Shown piece after piece: positions 48,326 to 56,900 of a stretch of DNA of 64,000 nt (position 1 is its first letter; every line of letters starts with the position of its first letter). The notes under the pieces were generated by a model that searched no databases, had not been told where the DNA came from, and was given only the letters and a program-made list of their open reading frames with translations. Position numbers and translations under genes: made by a program. Source of the DNA: Chloroflexota bacterium (GTDB taxonomy: Bacteria > Chloroflexota > Anaerolineae > JAAEKA01); NCBI GenBank assembly GCA_034717495.1, contig JAYELL010000077.1, forward strand, positions 1-64,000, in the 5' to 3' direction.

Positions 48326-49354
48326 TCACGCAAATGCAGGCACCATCGATCCCGTCGATTGGCGGATGACGAATTTGGGCGCCAGCAACACCTGCCTTTC
48401 TTCCAGGTCTTCTCCGTTGAGAATCTGGATCAACATGGCGGTAATGCGGGTAGCAATCTGGTAAATAGGTTGGTGCACCGTGGTCAACGAGGGATGAGCA
48501 TGCTCTGCCGGAGGAATATCGTCGAAACCGACGATAGAAAGGTCGCTTCCGACCTGCAATCCCCGTTGCTGAGCAGCCGCCATGGCGCCCAGAGCCATCA
48601 AATCATTGGCGGCAATGATGGCCGTCGGTCGTCTTGGCATATCCAGCACATGCTGGCCCAGTTGATGCCCGCTGCGCTGGGTCAAGTCGCCGGTCAACAG
48701 CCATTCATCAGAAGCCACAAGGCCATAGTTCTCCAACGCCTGGCGAAATGCACGTAAGCGCAGATAGCCAAACATCAGACTGGAGGGAGCCCCAAAATAG
48801 GCGATATCGCTATGGCCAAGATTGACCAGGTGCTCAACAGCCATCGCAACACCTTTGGCTCCGTCGACATCTACCCAGGGAAATCCCAGGTCTTTTTCTG
48901 TATGCCCGAAGGCCACAAAGGGCATATCGTGCTCAAGCAGGAATTTGATACGGGCATCCTCGCGCCTGATGCGCACCACAATGATGCCATCGGCGCGACG
49001 GCTCAACACCTTACGGCGGTAGAGGTCGATCTCGGCTGGACCGGGAGCTGCCGTCGAGATCAACAGATCATAACCGCGACGACCCGCCTCATCGCCAATG
49101 CCGGCTAATAATTCGCTGAAAAAGGGATCAGAGAACCGGGGACCAAGGGTGGGAAGGATGAAGCCGATGACGTTGGTGCGCTGCTGCCGCAGGCGTTGCG
49201 CGGTTATGTCAGGCACATAACCCATCGTTTCGGCAACGCCCCGCACCCGCTGACGAGTCCGTTCGGAGACGTCATCGTAGCCAGCGAGCGCACGGGAGAC
49301 GGTAGTAACGGAAAGCCCAAGTTCGGCGGCAATATCCTTGAGACGAGGCGGCAT
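48326..49354 (-). CDS. LacI-family transcriptional repressor
   Basis: 342 residues. N-terminal helix-turn-helix and hinge LKDIAAELGLSVTTVSRALAG ... MGYVPDITAQRLRQQRTNVIG, then a periplasmic-binding-protein-like effector domain (GFDDIPPAEHAHPSLTTVHQPI). Start at 49354 (MPPRLKDI). First gene of the sugar locus; its own promoter carries two matching operators, so it should repress itself, and the rest of the locus if the transcript reads through. Confidence 0.94.
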   Translation of the reverse strand: MPPRLKDIAAELGLSVTTVSRALAGYDDVSERTRQRVRGVAETMGYVPDITAQRLRQQRTNVIGFILPTLGPRFSDPFFSELLAGIGDEAGRRGYDLLISTAAPGPAEIDLYRRKVLSRRADGIIVVRIRREDARIKFLLEHDMPFVAFGHTEKDLGFPWVDVDGAKGVAMAVEHLVNLGHSDIAYFGAPSSLMFGYLRLRAFRQALENYGLVASDEWLLTGDLTQRSGHQLGQHVLDMPRRPTAIIAANDLMALGAMAAAQQRGLQVGSDLSIVGFDDIPPAEHAHPSLTTVHQPIYQIATRITAMLIQILNGEDLEERQVLLAPKFVIRQSTGSMVPAFA

Positions 49355-49393
49355 TGCTCTCCTGCTCATACACAGCCATGGGAAATAACCACG

Positions 49394-49448
49394 GTTCCAA
49401 AACGTTTTGGAACATCTCAATTATAGCCGAAAACGTTTTGGAAGTCAA
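49394..49448 (-). promoter_or_regulatory. lacI promoter with two LacI-type operators
   Basis: Promoter TTGACT (49448-49443), 17-base spacer, TATAAT (49425-49420). Operator 1 is the perfect 20-base palindrome GTTCCAAAACGTTTTGGAAC (49394-49413), just past the start point. Operator 2 (AAAACGTTTTGGAA core, 49430-49443) lies in the promoter spacer. The centres are 31 bp apart, about three helical turns, so two dimers would sit on the same face. Confidence 0.88.
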
Positions 49449-49459
49449 GACCTTTTTTC

Positions 49460-49710
49460 ACAAAAGGATTCCTGAGCCTTCGCTCCCATCGACGCGATTC
49501 CAAAGGCGAGTTATCGTCGCAGGAATGCTGATCTTGACGACGGACTCCCGCGTACCTCACGGATCGTCTGCTGACGTTCGCGGGAGTGACGCGTACACGC
49601 AATCGTCCGGTTCGCCGTGTCACCCCCTCGCCCATTCGCCGTGTTGTCGTCCGCCGTCTTCTGAAAGCCCTCTGCGGTTCCGTCGTCTGCGGTCTTCTGA
49701 GAGCCCTCTC
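49460..49710. repeat. REP-like palindrome and low-complexity repeats
   Basis: ACTCCCGCG (49544-49552) and CGCGGGAGT (49579-49587) are perfect 9-base arms of a hairpin; the same GCGGGAGTGACGCG word recurs near 55080. The rest (49590-49700) holds GTCTTCTGAAAGCCCTCTGCGG-like repeats also found near 52870. No gene is supported. Confidence 0.6.
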
Positions 49711-50577
49711 TCACACCCACCAGCGCACAAATAACGCGTTGGCCAGGTTTCGTCCCCCGCTCTGTTCCCGGGTAATCAACGTGCCTGCGTTGAGTTGTCC
49801 CCCAAAGCCTGCAACCATTGCGGCAACCGCGTCGGTGATCTGCTCGATCTTCATCCCCCGCGTGTAAACTGTGGCGACGACGAACTTCGGCGCCAGCCCC
49901 AGCACAGAGCGACATGCCTCGCACAGCTCCGGGAACAGTTTCTCGAAGCGCCAAACCTCACCGCCCGGACCCCGCCCAAAGGCAGGCGGATCCAGTACAA
50001 TGCCATCGTAGTGCACACCCCGCCGCGCCTCCCGGCCAACATATTTTAAGGCGTCGTCGACGATCCATCGCACCGACCTGTCCTGCAATCCGGATAAGCG
50101 TTGATTCTCGCGGGCCCAGTTAACCGCCCGTTTACTGGCATCCACATGAGTCACCCGCGCCCCAGCTCTGGCAGCCACCAAAGTCGCCAGACCGGTATAG
50201 CCAAACAGGTTCAAGACGTGCGTTTGCTGCTCTGCGTTGGCGATCCGCCGGGCAATCCAGTCCCAATGGGTGGCGTTTTCCGGGAAGACGCCGATCTGGC
50301 GCGATCTATCGATCTGTAGCCGGAAGCGCAGGGCACGGTAGGTGATTTCCCAGGATGGCTCCATGGAGCGACGAATCTGCCAATGCCCTTTCTCTTTGCC
50401 CTTTTCGCGAAACTCCGCGTGCGCGTTATTCCAGTCGGCGCTGGGCAGCGCGGGTGTCCAGGTTGCCCGCGCCTCGGGACGACTCAGGACGTAGGGACCG
50501 AAGCGCTCCAGTTTGCGCCCGTTGCCGCTGTCCAGCAGAGCGTAATCCTGCCAATGAGTGGAGACCAGTTGTTCCAT
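49711..50577 (-). CDS. Class I SAM-dependent methyltransferase (RlmI/RlmK-like)
   Basis: 288 residues. SAM-binding motif I VLNLFGYTGLATLVAARAGARVTHVDASKRAV, motif IV IVLDPPAFGRG, and an upstream beta region (RLQIDRSRQIGVFPENATHWDW) place it with 23S rRNA 5-methylcytosine methyltransferases of the RlmI type or a related C5-methyltransferase. The PUA domain of full-length RlmI is missing at the N-terminus, so target RNA is uncertain. Confidence 0.85.
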   Translation of the reverse strand: MEQLVSTHWQDYALLDSGNGRKLERFGPYVLSRPEARATWTPALPSADWNNAHAEFREKGKEKGHWQIRRSMEPSWEITYRALRFRLQIDRSRQIGVFPENATHWDWIARRIANAEQQTHVLNLFGYTGLATLVAARAGARVTHVDASKRAVNWARENQRLSGLQDRSVRWIVDDALKYVGREARRGVHYDGIVLDPPAFGRGPGGEVWRFEKLFPELCEACRSVLGLAPKFVVATVYTRGMKIEQITDAVAAMVAGFGGQLNAGTLITREQSGGRNLANALFVRWWV

Positions 50578-50586
50578 AAACGCAAC

Positions 50587-51492
50587 CTATGTCAGGAAGA
50601 TCAAGGTGATTCCAGCCAGCGCCACCAGCGTTCCAGCTACGGCACGCGGCGTAATCTGCTCACCGAAGACCAGATGCCCGATGGGAATAAGAAGGATCGG
50701 CGGCAATGACATCAAGGTCGAAGCGATACCCACGTTGGCCGCCTGCACTGCGATCATCGAACCCCAGACGCCCAAAAACGGGCCGGTGAACGCGCCACCT
50801 GCAATGAGAAAAAGGGCTCGACGATCCTTAAGAGATCGCAAGGTCTTCACTGCCTTTCGTTGTAAAACAGCAAGCAGCCAGATAACGATCGTTGCCACCA
50901 ACATGCGCATGATGGTGGCCGAGAGCGCTGGAAACTCGCCCGCCAGGCCCCGCTTGGCCAACACCAGGCCCACGGCCTGACCAAGGGCACCTCCCAGGGC
51001 CAGAAGAAGCCCCAGGGTGTAGATTCGCCGGTCTCGATCCCCGGGGAATGTAGTGTAACCGGCGGCAGCCGTGCGTTGAGACACCACCCACGCGACCCCG
51101 CCGACGGTCAAGGCAATCGCGAATAGCTCGATGCCACTGAGAACCTCACCCAAAAAGACCCATGCCAGAGCAGCAGAAATAACGGGAACCAGGGTCATCA
51201 CGAGCATCGAGCGACGGGGACCAATGAGGACAAAGGATTGAAACAGGCTTGCGTCCCCCAGCACCAGACCGACGATGCCCGACAATCCCAGCCACACCCA
51301 CCTGTAGCTGGCTGCATCCAGCGGCCAGAGCCGGCCATAGATCAGGAAATGAGCAAGCGACAAAAAGAGCAAGCCCAGCACCAGCCTCACGCGGTTGACG
51401 ACCGGTGAGCCTACTCGCTGGCCCGCCAGTGTGAACTGGACGGAGGTGACAGACCAGAAAAGGGAAGTTGCCAGGGCTGCCAGTTCACCCAT
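50587..51492 (-). CDS. EamA/DMT-superfamily transporter
   Basis: 301 residues with ten hydrophobic helices in two EamA halves (LGEVLSGIELFAIALTVGGVAWVV; FGEQITPRAVAGTLVALAGITLIFLT). Substrate unknown. It precedes the methyltransferase gene by 9 bases on the same strand, suggesting a shared transcript. Confidence 0.88.
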   Translation of the reverse strand: MGELAALATSLFWSVTSVQFTLAGQRVGSPVVNRVRLVLGLLFLSLAHFLIYGRLWPLDAASYRWVWLGLSGIVGLVLGDASLFQSFVLIGPRRSMLVMTLVPVISAALAWVFLGEVLSGIELFAIALTVGGVAWVVSQRTAAAGYTTFPGDRDRRIYTLGLLLALGGALGQAVGLVLAKRGLAGEFPALSATIMRMLVATIVIWLLAVLQRKAVKTLRSLKDRRALFLIAGGAFTGPFLGVWGSMIAVQAANVGIASTLMSLPPILLIPIGHLVFGEQITPRAVAGTLVALAGITLIFLT

Positions 51493-51587
51493 TGCCTGGA
51501 TCGTTCCAAGAAACCCTGGCCGGTTTCAGGTCCAGGTGGGCACGCCCTCTTGAAGTACTCAAACGACACGAAAGCCAGGAGGTAGCG

Positions 51588-51974
51588 CTACACCAAAGCC
51601 GCAGCTTCTTCGACCCATCGCTCCACTTCGGTTTTCTGCCTGCCAGTAGCTTTGATCGCCTCCCGCACCTGATCTGGCGTGCTGGCCGCCAGTTGGGCAT
51701 AGGTAACAATGCCGGCCTGGCGCAATCGGTCTTGAAAAACAGGGCCAATGCCGCTGATGACCGTCAGATCGTCCTGAGATTCCGCGCTAACGTCAGCGCC
51801 ATCGGTCTTGGGAATCTCGATATAATCATCGACGGCCGTTGCCATCTGCTCCCGGGTGCGAATCGCCTGATCACGCGTGGATAACAACCGTTTCTTCTCG
51901 GATTGTTGGGTCACGTACTGGAAGAACACCCAGCCGGCCACGGCGCCAACGGCAATAATGGCGATCTTGCGCAT
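51588..51974 (-). CDS. Membrane-anchored helix-hairpin-helix protein
   Basis: 128 residues: one N-terminal membrane helix (IAIIAVGAVAGWVFFQYV), a polar linker, then a C-terminal HhH-like domain (LTVISGIGPVFQDRLRQAGIVTYAQLAASTPDQVREAI) resembling the DUF4332/ribosomal-S13-type units. It may bind nucleic acid or a protein partner near the membrane. Start at 51974 supported by AGAGGGATCATC; the frame is open upstream. Confidence 0.75.
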   Translation of the reverse strand: MRKIAIIAVGAVAGWVFFQYVTQQSEKKRLLSTRDQAIRTREQMATAVDDYIEIPKTDGADVSAESQDDLTVISGIGPVFQDRLRQAGIVTYAQLAASTPDQVREAIKATGRQKTEVERWVEEAAALV

Positions 51975-52150
51975 GATGATCCCTCTCTGAAGCAACTCCA
52001 TGACTGTCCGGAACGGTCTGGCCAACAACCTCCGAGTCCTGGCGCTGCGAAGGTTGGCTGCGGACCACCGGCCTTTCGACCCGATCACCCGCTGTGCTCA
52101 GCCGATCATACAGCCGTTGCCGAAGCCTGTCAAACGCGATTGCTTTCCAA

Positions 52151-52265
52151 CCAAAGAAAAAACCCCGGCATTCGGCCGGAGCTTTGCACGATGACTGCTG
52201 GTTTTAGGGGCGTTAGAGCCGGTGTGTGTGTTGACGTCGGCTTCGATGCCGGCTCCAACGCCTAC
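52151..52265 (-). ncRNA. Candidate structured RNA with terminator
   Basis: On the minus strand a 14-base stem with one mismatch (arms 52249-52262 and 52209-52222) is followed by CCGGC-CGAAT-GCCGG and GGTTTTTT, a Rho-independent terminator at about 52158-52178. It lies in a 950-base gap without a credible gene, 660 bases past the femAB-like stop. It may be a small RNA or just the 3' end of a long transcript. Confidence 0.35.
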
Positions 52266-52750
52266 CCTGGAACGGTTCGCGACAATGGTTACCAACTGCA
52301 CATGATACCTTAGTAACAGCGGCAATGGCCAGCCCCGCGACCAATGACCAGGCATAACCAAGTGCGTCGACCGAGGGAGGGCGGTCGACCACTCACCCGA
52401 CAGCGAACTGCCAGGCGCGAGAATGCCCACCTGAATTTAGTGGGGCAAGGAATTCTTGAGAGTTGCTCCTCCCTTGGGCTGAGGCATGTCTGAGGAACAT
52501 GCCAGGCGACAATGATTACTGCAAAGGACGGGAAGGGCACCTCCAAATACTTGGAGGATTGCCGAGGTTTTCCCATTGTCTGAGAAATTCCTCCCGAATA
52601 TTATGCACAGAAATAACGATGTTGTCAACCTGAGTCGCGCGGCCTGTGCAAAACCCCGCTTTCCCTGAAAGACCACTGACCGACGACCGCGGACCGTGGC
52701 TGATTCTTGCCAACACACAACTGCCGTCTGTGGCCCAGAGGGCCGGAGTT
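52266..52750. other. Intergenic gap without a supported gene
   Basis: Several open frames cross this stretch but none has a ribosome site, a recognisable fold or codon use like the neighbours. It contains a CAGCGGCAATGGCCAGCC word and other short pieces only. Confidence 0.4.
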
Positions 52751-52754
52751 TCAG

Positions 52755-52856
52755 GGTCGCAAGGTCGCCGTGTCGCAGCGTCGCCGTGTCGCCGCGTCGC
52801 AGGGTCGCCGTGTCGCGCCGTGTCGCCGGGTCGCAGCGTCGCCGTGTCGCCGCGTC
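52755..52856. repeat. Octanucleotide tandem array GTCGCNNN
   Basis: About 12-13 copies of an 8-base unit, GTCGC followed by AAG, CGT, AGC, CGC, AGG or CGG; one unit is shortened. The same units, in reverse complement, recur near 58190 and 58300. Not coding: an 8-base period shifts frame each unit. Confidence 0.8.
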
Positions 52857-52924
52857 CCTCTGCGGTCTGCCGTCTTCTGAAAGCCGTCTGCCGAGCACAT
52901 TGTTACCTGCGTAACTCCAGTTAT

Positions 52925-54001
52925 TTACCTGACCGCCGTCGATGTACGATGGCGACCGCGCATTCGGTCGAGGATTTTGGGCATCAACACCGTGTATGTT
53001 CGATAGAGGGGTGAGGACACCGGATAATCCCAGGCGCCAATGTGAGGTGAAAACTGAGCACCGAAACCCTGCTTGAAGCGCCACACTCCCCACATGGGAT
53101 CGGTCTCATCAAGCTGGTCCGGCGCTCCCCAGAGATCGTAGACTCTACAGCCCTGCTGCCGGGCCAGGCGCATCGCTTCCCACTGCAGCCGATGATTGGG
53201 CATCAACTTGCGATGGCGACTACTGGAGGCGCCGTACATGTACCATGCCATCTCACCAAAAGAAAACAGCATCAATCCGGCGATAGGATCTCCGTCCACT
53301 TCAGCCAGTAGCAGAAAGGCCGATGGCGAGTCGTCATCTTGCGGGGCCAAAAAAGTGCGCCACGTGTGGGCATAATATTCGTAGGGGCGCACAATGAAGC
53401 CATCGCGCTGGCCCGTTTCCGCGTACAGTGAATAAAAGGTACTCAGATCGTCCAGGTTACCCCGTCTGATTTCCACGCCGCGCCGTTCCGCCAAACGAAT
53501 GTTGTAGCGCCATTTGGACTTCATCGCAGCCAGCAGCTCATCCTCACCAGGCCGCAGGTCGACGAGGGCTGTATTGCGAAACTGGATCTGCTCATTGGAA
53601 AACCGCCATCCCCGGGTCGCCAACGATTTCAGAAGTCTTCGACCTTCGGGGGATTCCGGGGATACATCGGGATCGATTTTGATGAACAGCACCCGAAGGC
53701 GGCGGGCCTCTCTCTGCAAATCGGCAAGCACCTGATCCGCCAGAGATGCATCGGACCAATCCAGAATAGGGCCTTTAGGCACATAGGCTACCTTGAGAGG
53801 CAACGTGGTAGCCTGACGCACCAGCAGGCTGGCAGCCGCGCGCGGCTGCTCGTCCTGCTGCCAGAGAATCCGGTGGGCCGACCAGCCAGTCTGAGCCTTT
53901 GATTCTCCCCATTGCCATGTCTGCAACAGATGCGGTGCCGGAAGCGACAACAGCGCCCGATTCCAGTCAGCTCTTTCGACAACGATCCTTGGATTCATCA
54001 A
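52925..54001 (-). CDS. FemAB-type aminoacyltransferase-like protein
   Basis: 358 residues made of two GNAT-like halves: LPAPHLLQTWQWGESKAQTGW opening, KSKWRYNIRLAERRGVEIRRG at the middle junction, and AWYMYGASSSRHRKLMPNHRLQWEAMRLARQQGCRVYDLWG in the second half. These features define the FemAB/MurM family that adds amino acids from tRNA to lipid II side chains. In non-Firmicutes such proteins have less clear roles. Start at 54001 or the next Met at 53998. Confidence 0.87.
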   Translation of the reverse strand: MMNPRIVVERADWNRALLSLPAPHLLQTWQWGESKAQTGWSAHRILWQQDEQPRAAASLLVRQATTLPLKVAYVPKGPILDWSDASLADQVLADLQREARRLRVLFIKIDPDVSPESPEGRRLLKSLATRGWRFSNEQIQFRNTALVDLRPGEDELLAAMKSKWRYNIRLAERRGVEIRRGNLDDLSTFYSLYAETGQRDGFIVRPYEYYAHTWRTFLAPQDDDSPSAFLLLAEVDGDPIAGLMLFSFGEMAWYMYGASSSRHRKLMPNHRLQWEAMRLARQQGCRVYDLWGAPDQLDETDPMWGVWRFKQGFGAQFSPHIGAWDYPVSSPLYRTYTVLMPKILDRMRGRHRTSTAVR

Positions 54002-54012
54002 ACCCTGGCGCC

Positions 54013-54861
54013 TTAATCGCCGGAAACCTCTTCGTCGTCAAGGCGCATAGCCAGGATACGATCCATGCGAAAATTCCGTTCTTCGCCACGAAGCGTGCAG
54101 TAGGCCGCCAGATAGGAAACCCGCTCATCTCCAACCACGTCCAGCGGCTCAACCCAGCGCTCACTTATCAGGCCCGATTGACTGCGGTAACGTAGCCAAA
54201 GGCGACGCCCTTCGGCCATGGCAAGTTCGAGAGTCGGTGGCAGTTCCAGCAGTTCTCGTTCGGGCCACGGCACATTGCCTCCCTGGGCATCCAGTAAGTC
54301 CGCCAGGATAACGACATCCTCACGGTTGAGATCGGCCAGCATGACCTCCAGCACCCGAAGGTTCGTCCACACATCGCCCATGGCCCGGTGTTGCCGGTCG
54401 ACCCGTACCCGCAGAGATTGGGCTACCGCGCCCAGTCTGTTGCTGCGAAATGCGTACATCCGCCTTGCCAGCGCCAGCGTATCCACGGCAAAACCTCTTC
54501 GTGGTGGCCGGCGCAGACGCCTCCATTCATTTGCCAGAAAGTCCAGGTCGAATGGCGCATTATGTGCCACCAGTACAGCATCCGACATCATCTCGTTGAC
54601 CCGTTCTGCGACCTGCGAGAAAACCGGTGCGCTGGCCACGTGCCAATCGGTGAGGTTATTGACCGACGATGCGCCCGCTGATATTGAGCGCTGCGGGTTT
54701 ACCAGCGTTTCGAATGTCCCCAGAACCTCTCCGCCGCGATAGCGAAGCATGGCGATTTCACAAATCCGATGACCGCTGTTGACACTCAAGCCGGTGGTTT
54801 CCACGTCGACCACACAGAAGGTCACATTTCCCAAATAGTCCGCAGGTGAGATAGTACTCAT
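54013..54861 (-). CDS. DEDDh 3'-5' exonuclease fused to a WYL-like domain
   Basis: 282 residues. Residues 10-185 are a DnaQ-like exonuclease: D19-x-E21 in CVVDVETTGLS, AHNAPFDLDFL, and H-x4-D in HRAMGDVW. Residues about 210-282 (LAMAEGRRLWLRYRS...ERWVEPLDVVGDERVSYLAAYC...FRMDRI) match the WYL ligand-binding domain of transcription regulators. A nuclease with its own WYL sensor is an unusual pairing. It precedes the femAB-like gene by 11 bases. Confidence 0.82.
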   Translation of the reverse strand: MSTISPADYLGNVTFCVVDVETTGLSVNSGHRICEIAMLRYRGGEVLGTFETLVNPQRSISAGASSVNNLTDWHVASAPVFSQVAERVNEMMSDAVLVAHNAPFDLDFLANEWRRLRRPPRRGFAVDTLALARRMYAFRSNRLGAVAQSLRVRVDRQHRAMGDVWTNLRVLEVMLADLNREDVVILADLLDAQGGNVPWPERELLELPPTLELAMAEGRRLWLRYRSQSGLISERWVEPLDVVGDERVSYLAAYCTLRGEERNFRMDRILAMRLDDEEVSGD

Positions 54862-55294
54862 TACGATCGATCCGATCTACCAAAAAAAGGCTCGTAACCA
54901 TTCAGATGGGCTGGCAGGAAGCAAGGAACAAAGAACAAGGAAACAAGTAGACAAGGAACTCGTCTACTTCCTGCTTGGGGACAGCTGCTTTGAAAACAAT
55001 CGCTTTTTCGATATGCGAACATCATCCCTGCGAAAGCGGCCATCGTCATTCCCGCGTTCCCCGCGTCCGCGAGGATGACAGCGGGAGTGACGCGGTCAGG
55101 CAGCCCGTCTAAAAGACGCCTGAAAGGCCGGGTAGGGGAGCTTGAGCCTCTCCCCCTCCCAGTTTGGGAGGGGGTCGGGGGGTGAGTCAGACCCAGAAAG
55201 CACCGCATCCACATTTTCATTCATCGGAGTGAGGGACCGATCGTGCCAGCCTGTATTTTCATCGTTGCTGGTGTGCCAACGATCATGTTGACTC
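54862..55294. repeat. Intergenic gap with REP-like and octamer-related repeats
   Basis: Contains AAGTAGACAAGGAACTCGTC-type words around 54945-54967 related to the CTACTTGT array, and a TCATTCCCGCG...GCGGGAGTGACG palindrome at about 55036-55091 like that at 49.55 kb. No credible gene. Confidence 0.6.
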
Positions 55295-55481
55295 GTCTAC
55301 TTGTGTACTTGCCTACTCGTCTACTTGTGTACTTGCCTACTTGTCTACTTGTCTACTTGCCTACTTGTCTACCCGTCTACTTGTCTACTTGCCTACTTGT
55401 CTACTTGTCTACTTGTCTACTTGTCTACTTGTCTACTTGTCTACTTGCCTACTTGTCTACTTGTGTACCTGCCCTACTTGC
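55295..55481. repeat. Octanucleotide tandem array CTACTTGT
   Basis: About 23 near-identical copies of CTACTTGT (variants CTACTTGC, CTACTCGT, GTACTTGC). It ends about 130 bases before the first ADP-glucose pyrophosphorylase gene. All three frames read as Leu/Tyr/Thr/Cys repeats because the unit is 8 bases long. Confidence 0.88.
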
Positions 55482-55610
55482 CTTCCGCATGATTGCGCAG
55501 CTTCCAGACTTGCCTCCAACAGGGTGGTAGGCTAGAATATAACATACGTGGCATCGCAGGTCAATGCCATTCGATCGATCCTCCACAACAAGTTCTCCCA
55601 GGAGGCACCA

Positions 55611-56873
55611 ATGAAGGTAGTTGCCATGATCATGGCAGGAGGAGCAGGTACGCGCCTGACGGTCCTCTCTGAACGGCGTGCCAAGCCCTCGGTTCCCTTT
55701 GCCGGGAAATATCGCATCATCGATTTTACCCTCTCCAACTGTGTCAACTCCAATATCTATAATATTGCAGTTCTCACTCAATATCGACCTCACTCACTCA
55801 ACGAACATATTGGCATCGGCAAACCATGGGACCTGGATCGTGCGTCAGGCGGTGTGAGGCTTCTCCAGCCATACCAGGCCGGTGGAGGTACCCAGGTCTG
55901 GTATCGGGGGACAGCGGATGCTGTTCTACAGAACCTGGCCTTCGTCAAGGACCTGGCTTCCGACAGGGTGCTCGTCCTGGGCGGCGATCACATTTACAAG
56001 ATGGACTATGCAGAGATGTTGCGCTTCCACGACGAAAAACGCGCCGATCTAACGGTGGCCGTCATGAATGTGCCATTGGAAGAAACCGATCGATTCGGCA
56101 TCATGTCCGTCGACGAGGACTCTCGCATCACGGCATTCCACGAAAAACCCAGGGATCGCGACAAAGGCACCCTGGCGTCCATGGGAATCTATGTTTTCAA
56201 TGCCGATGTCCTGGAGCAACGTCTGTTGCAGGAAACCCAGGCATTCCCTGACCTGGATTTCGGCAAACATGTCATTCCGGGCATGATCGAAGAAGCCAAT
56301 GTCTTTGCCTATGAATTTGATGGTTACTGGGTAGATGTCGGTACGGTCGAGAGCTATTGGCAGACCAGTATGGAGCTACTGGAGCCCGACTCCCCATTGA
56401 ATCTGTACGACAGTTCGTGGCCCTTGTTGACTCGCAGCCAGGAGCGTCCCCCGGTCAAAGTGGGACCCCAGGCGCGCGTGCATGATAGCCTGATATCCAA
56501 TGGCTGCGTGGTACGCGGCCATGTAGAAGGCTCGGTTCTATCGCCCGGGGTTTACGTCTCACCCGGTGCAGTGATCAGAGAATCGGTTGTCATGAACGAC
56601 ACGTGGATCGGTCCCGGCGCGGTGCTGGACAAAGTTGTCATCGACAAACAGGTTGTAGTCGGGTCAGGGGCACTGGTTGGCTTTGGCGATGATTTGACGA
56701 TCGCCAACATGGAGATACCTGACCGCTTGTATACCGGCATCAGTGTGGTGGGAAAGAGCGCCCATATTCCACCCAATGTTCGCCTCGGTCGCAACGTGCT
56801 GGTCAACGCTGGTCGCGACGAGGAGGATTTCGAGGCCTTCGGCGACAACGTCCCCAGTGGCGAGACGGTATAA
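55611..56873 (+). CDS. glgC: Glucose-1-phosphate adenylyltransferase, catalytic copy
   Basis: 420 residues. The nucleotide loop MAGGAGTRL with Arg15, RAKP with Lys25, [11 protein letters not shown] and FHEKPRD are all present, and the C-terminal left-handed beta-helix follows ([18 protein letters not shown]). Makes ADP-glucose for glycogen synthesis. CCAGGAGGCACCA supports the ATG at 55611. The second paralogue starts 27 bases later, so they are co-expressed and may form a mixed tetramer. Confidence 0.95.
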   Translation: MKVVAMIMAGGAGTRLTVLSERRAKPSVPFAGKYRIIDFTLSNCVNSNIYNIAVLTQYRPHSLNEHIGIGKPWDLDRASGGVRLLQPYQAGGGTQVWYRGTADAVLQNLAFVKDLASDRVLVLGGDHIYKMDYAEMLRFHDEKRADLTVAVMNVPLEETDRFGIMSVDEDSRITAFHEKPRDRDKGTLASMGIYVFNADVLEQRLLQETQAFPDLDFGKHVIPGMIEEANVFAYEFDGYWVDVGTVESYWQTSMELLEPDSPLNLYDSSWPLLTRSQERPPVKVGPQARVHDSLISNGCVVRGHVEGSVLSPGVYVSPGAVIRESVVMNDTWIGPGAVLDKVVIDKQVVVGSGALVGFGDDLTIANMEIPDRLYTGISVVGKSAHIPPNVRLGRNVLVNAGRDEEDFEAFGDNVPSGETV

Positions 56874-56900
56874 AAGAAAGGGATTGAATAGGAGACAATC

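Noticed and set aside
55295-55481. CRISPR array
   Set aside because: Units are 8 bases, directly adjacent and without spacers; no cas genes nearby.
55243-55535. Leu/Tyr/Thr/Cys-repeat ORFs in three frames
   Set aside because: Product of the CTACTTGT octamer array; the 8-base unit gives all frames the same look.
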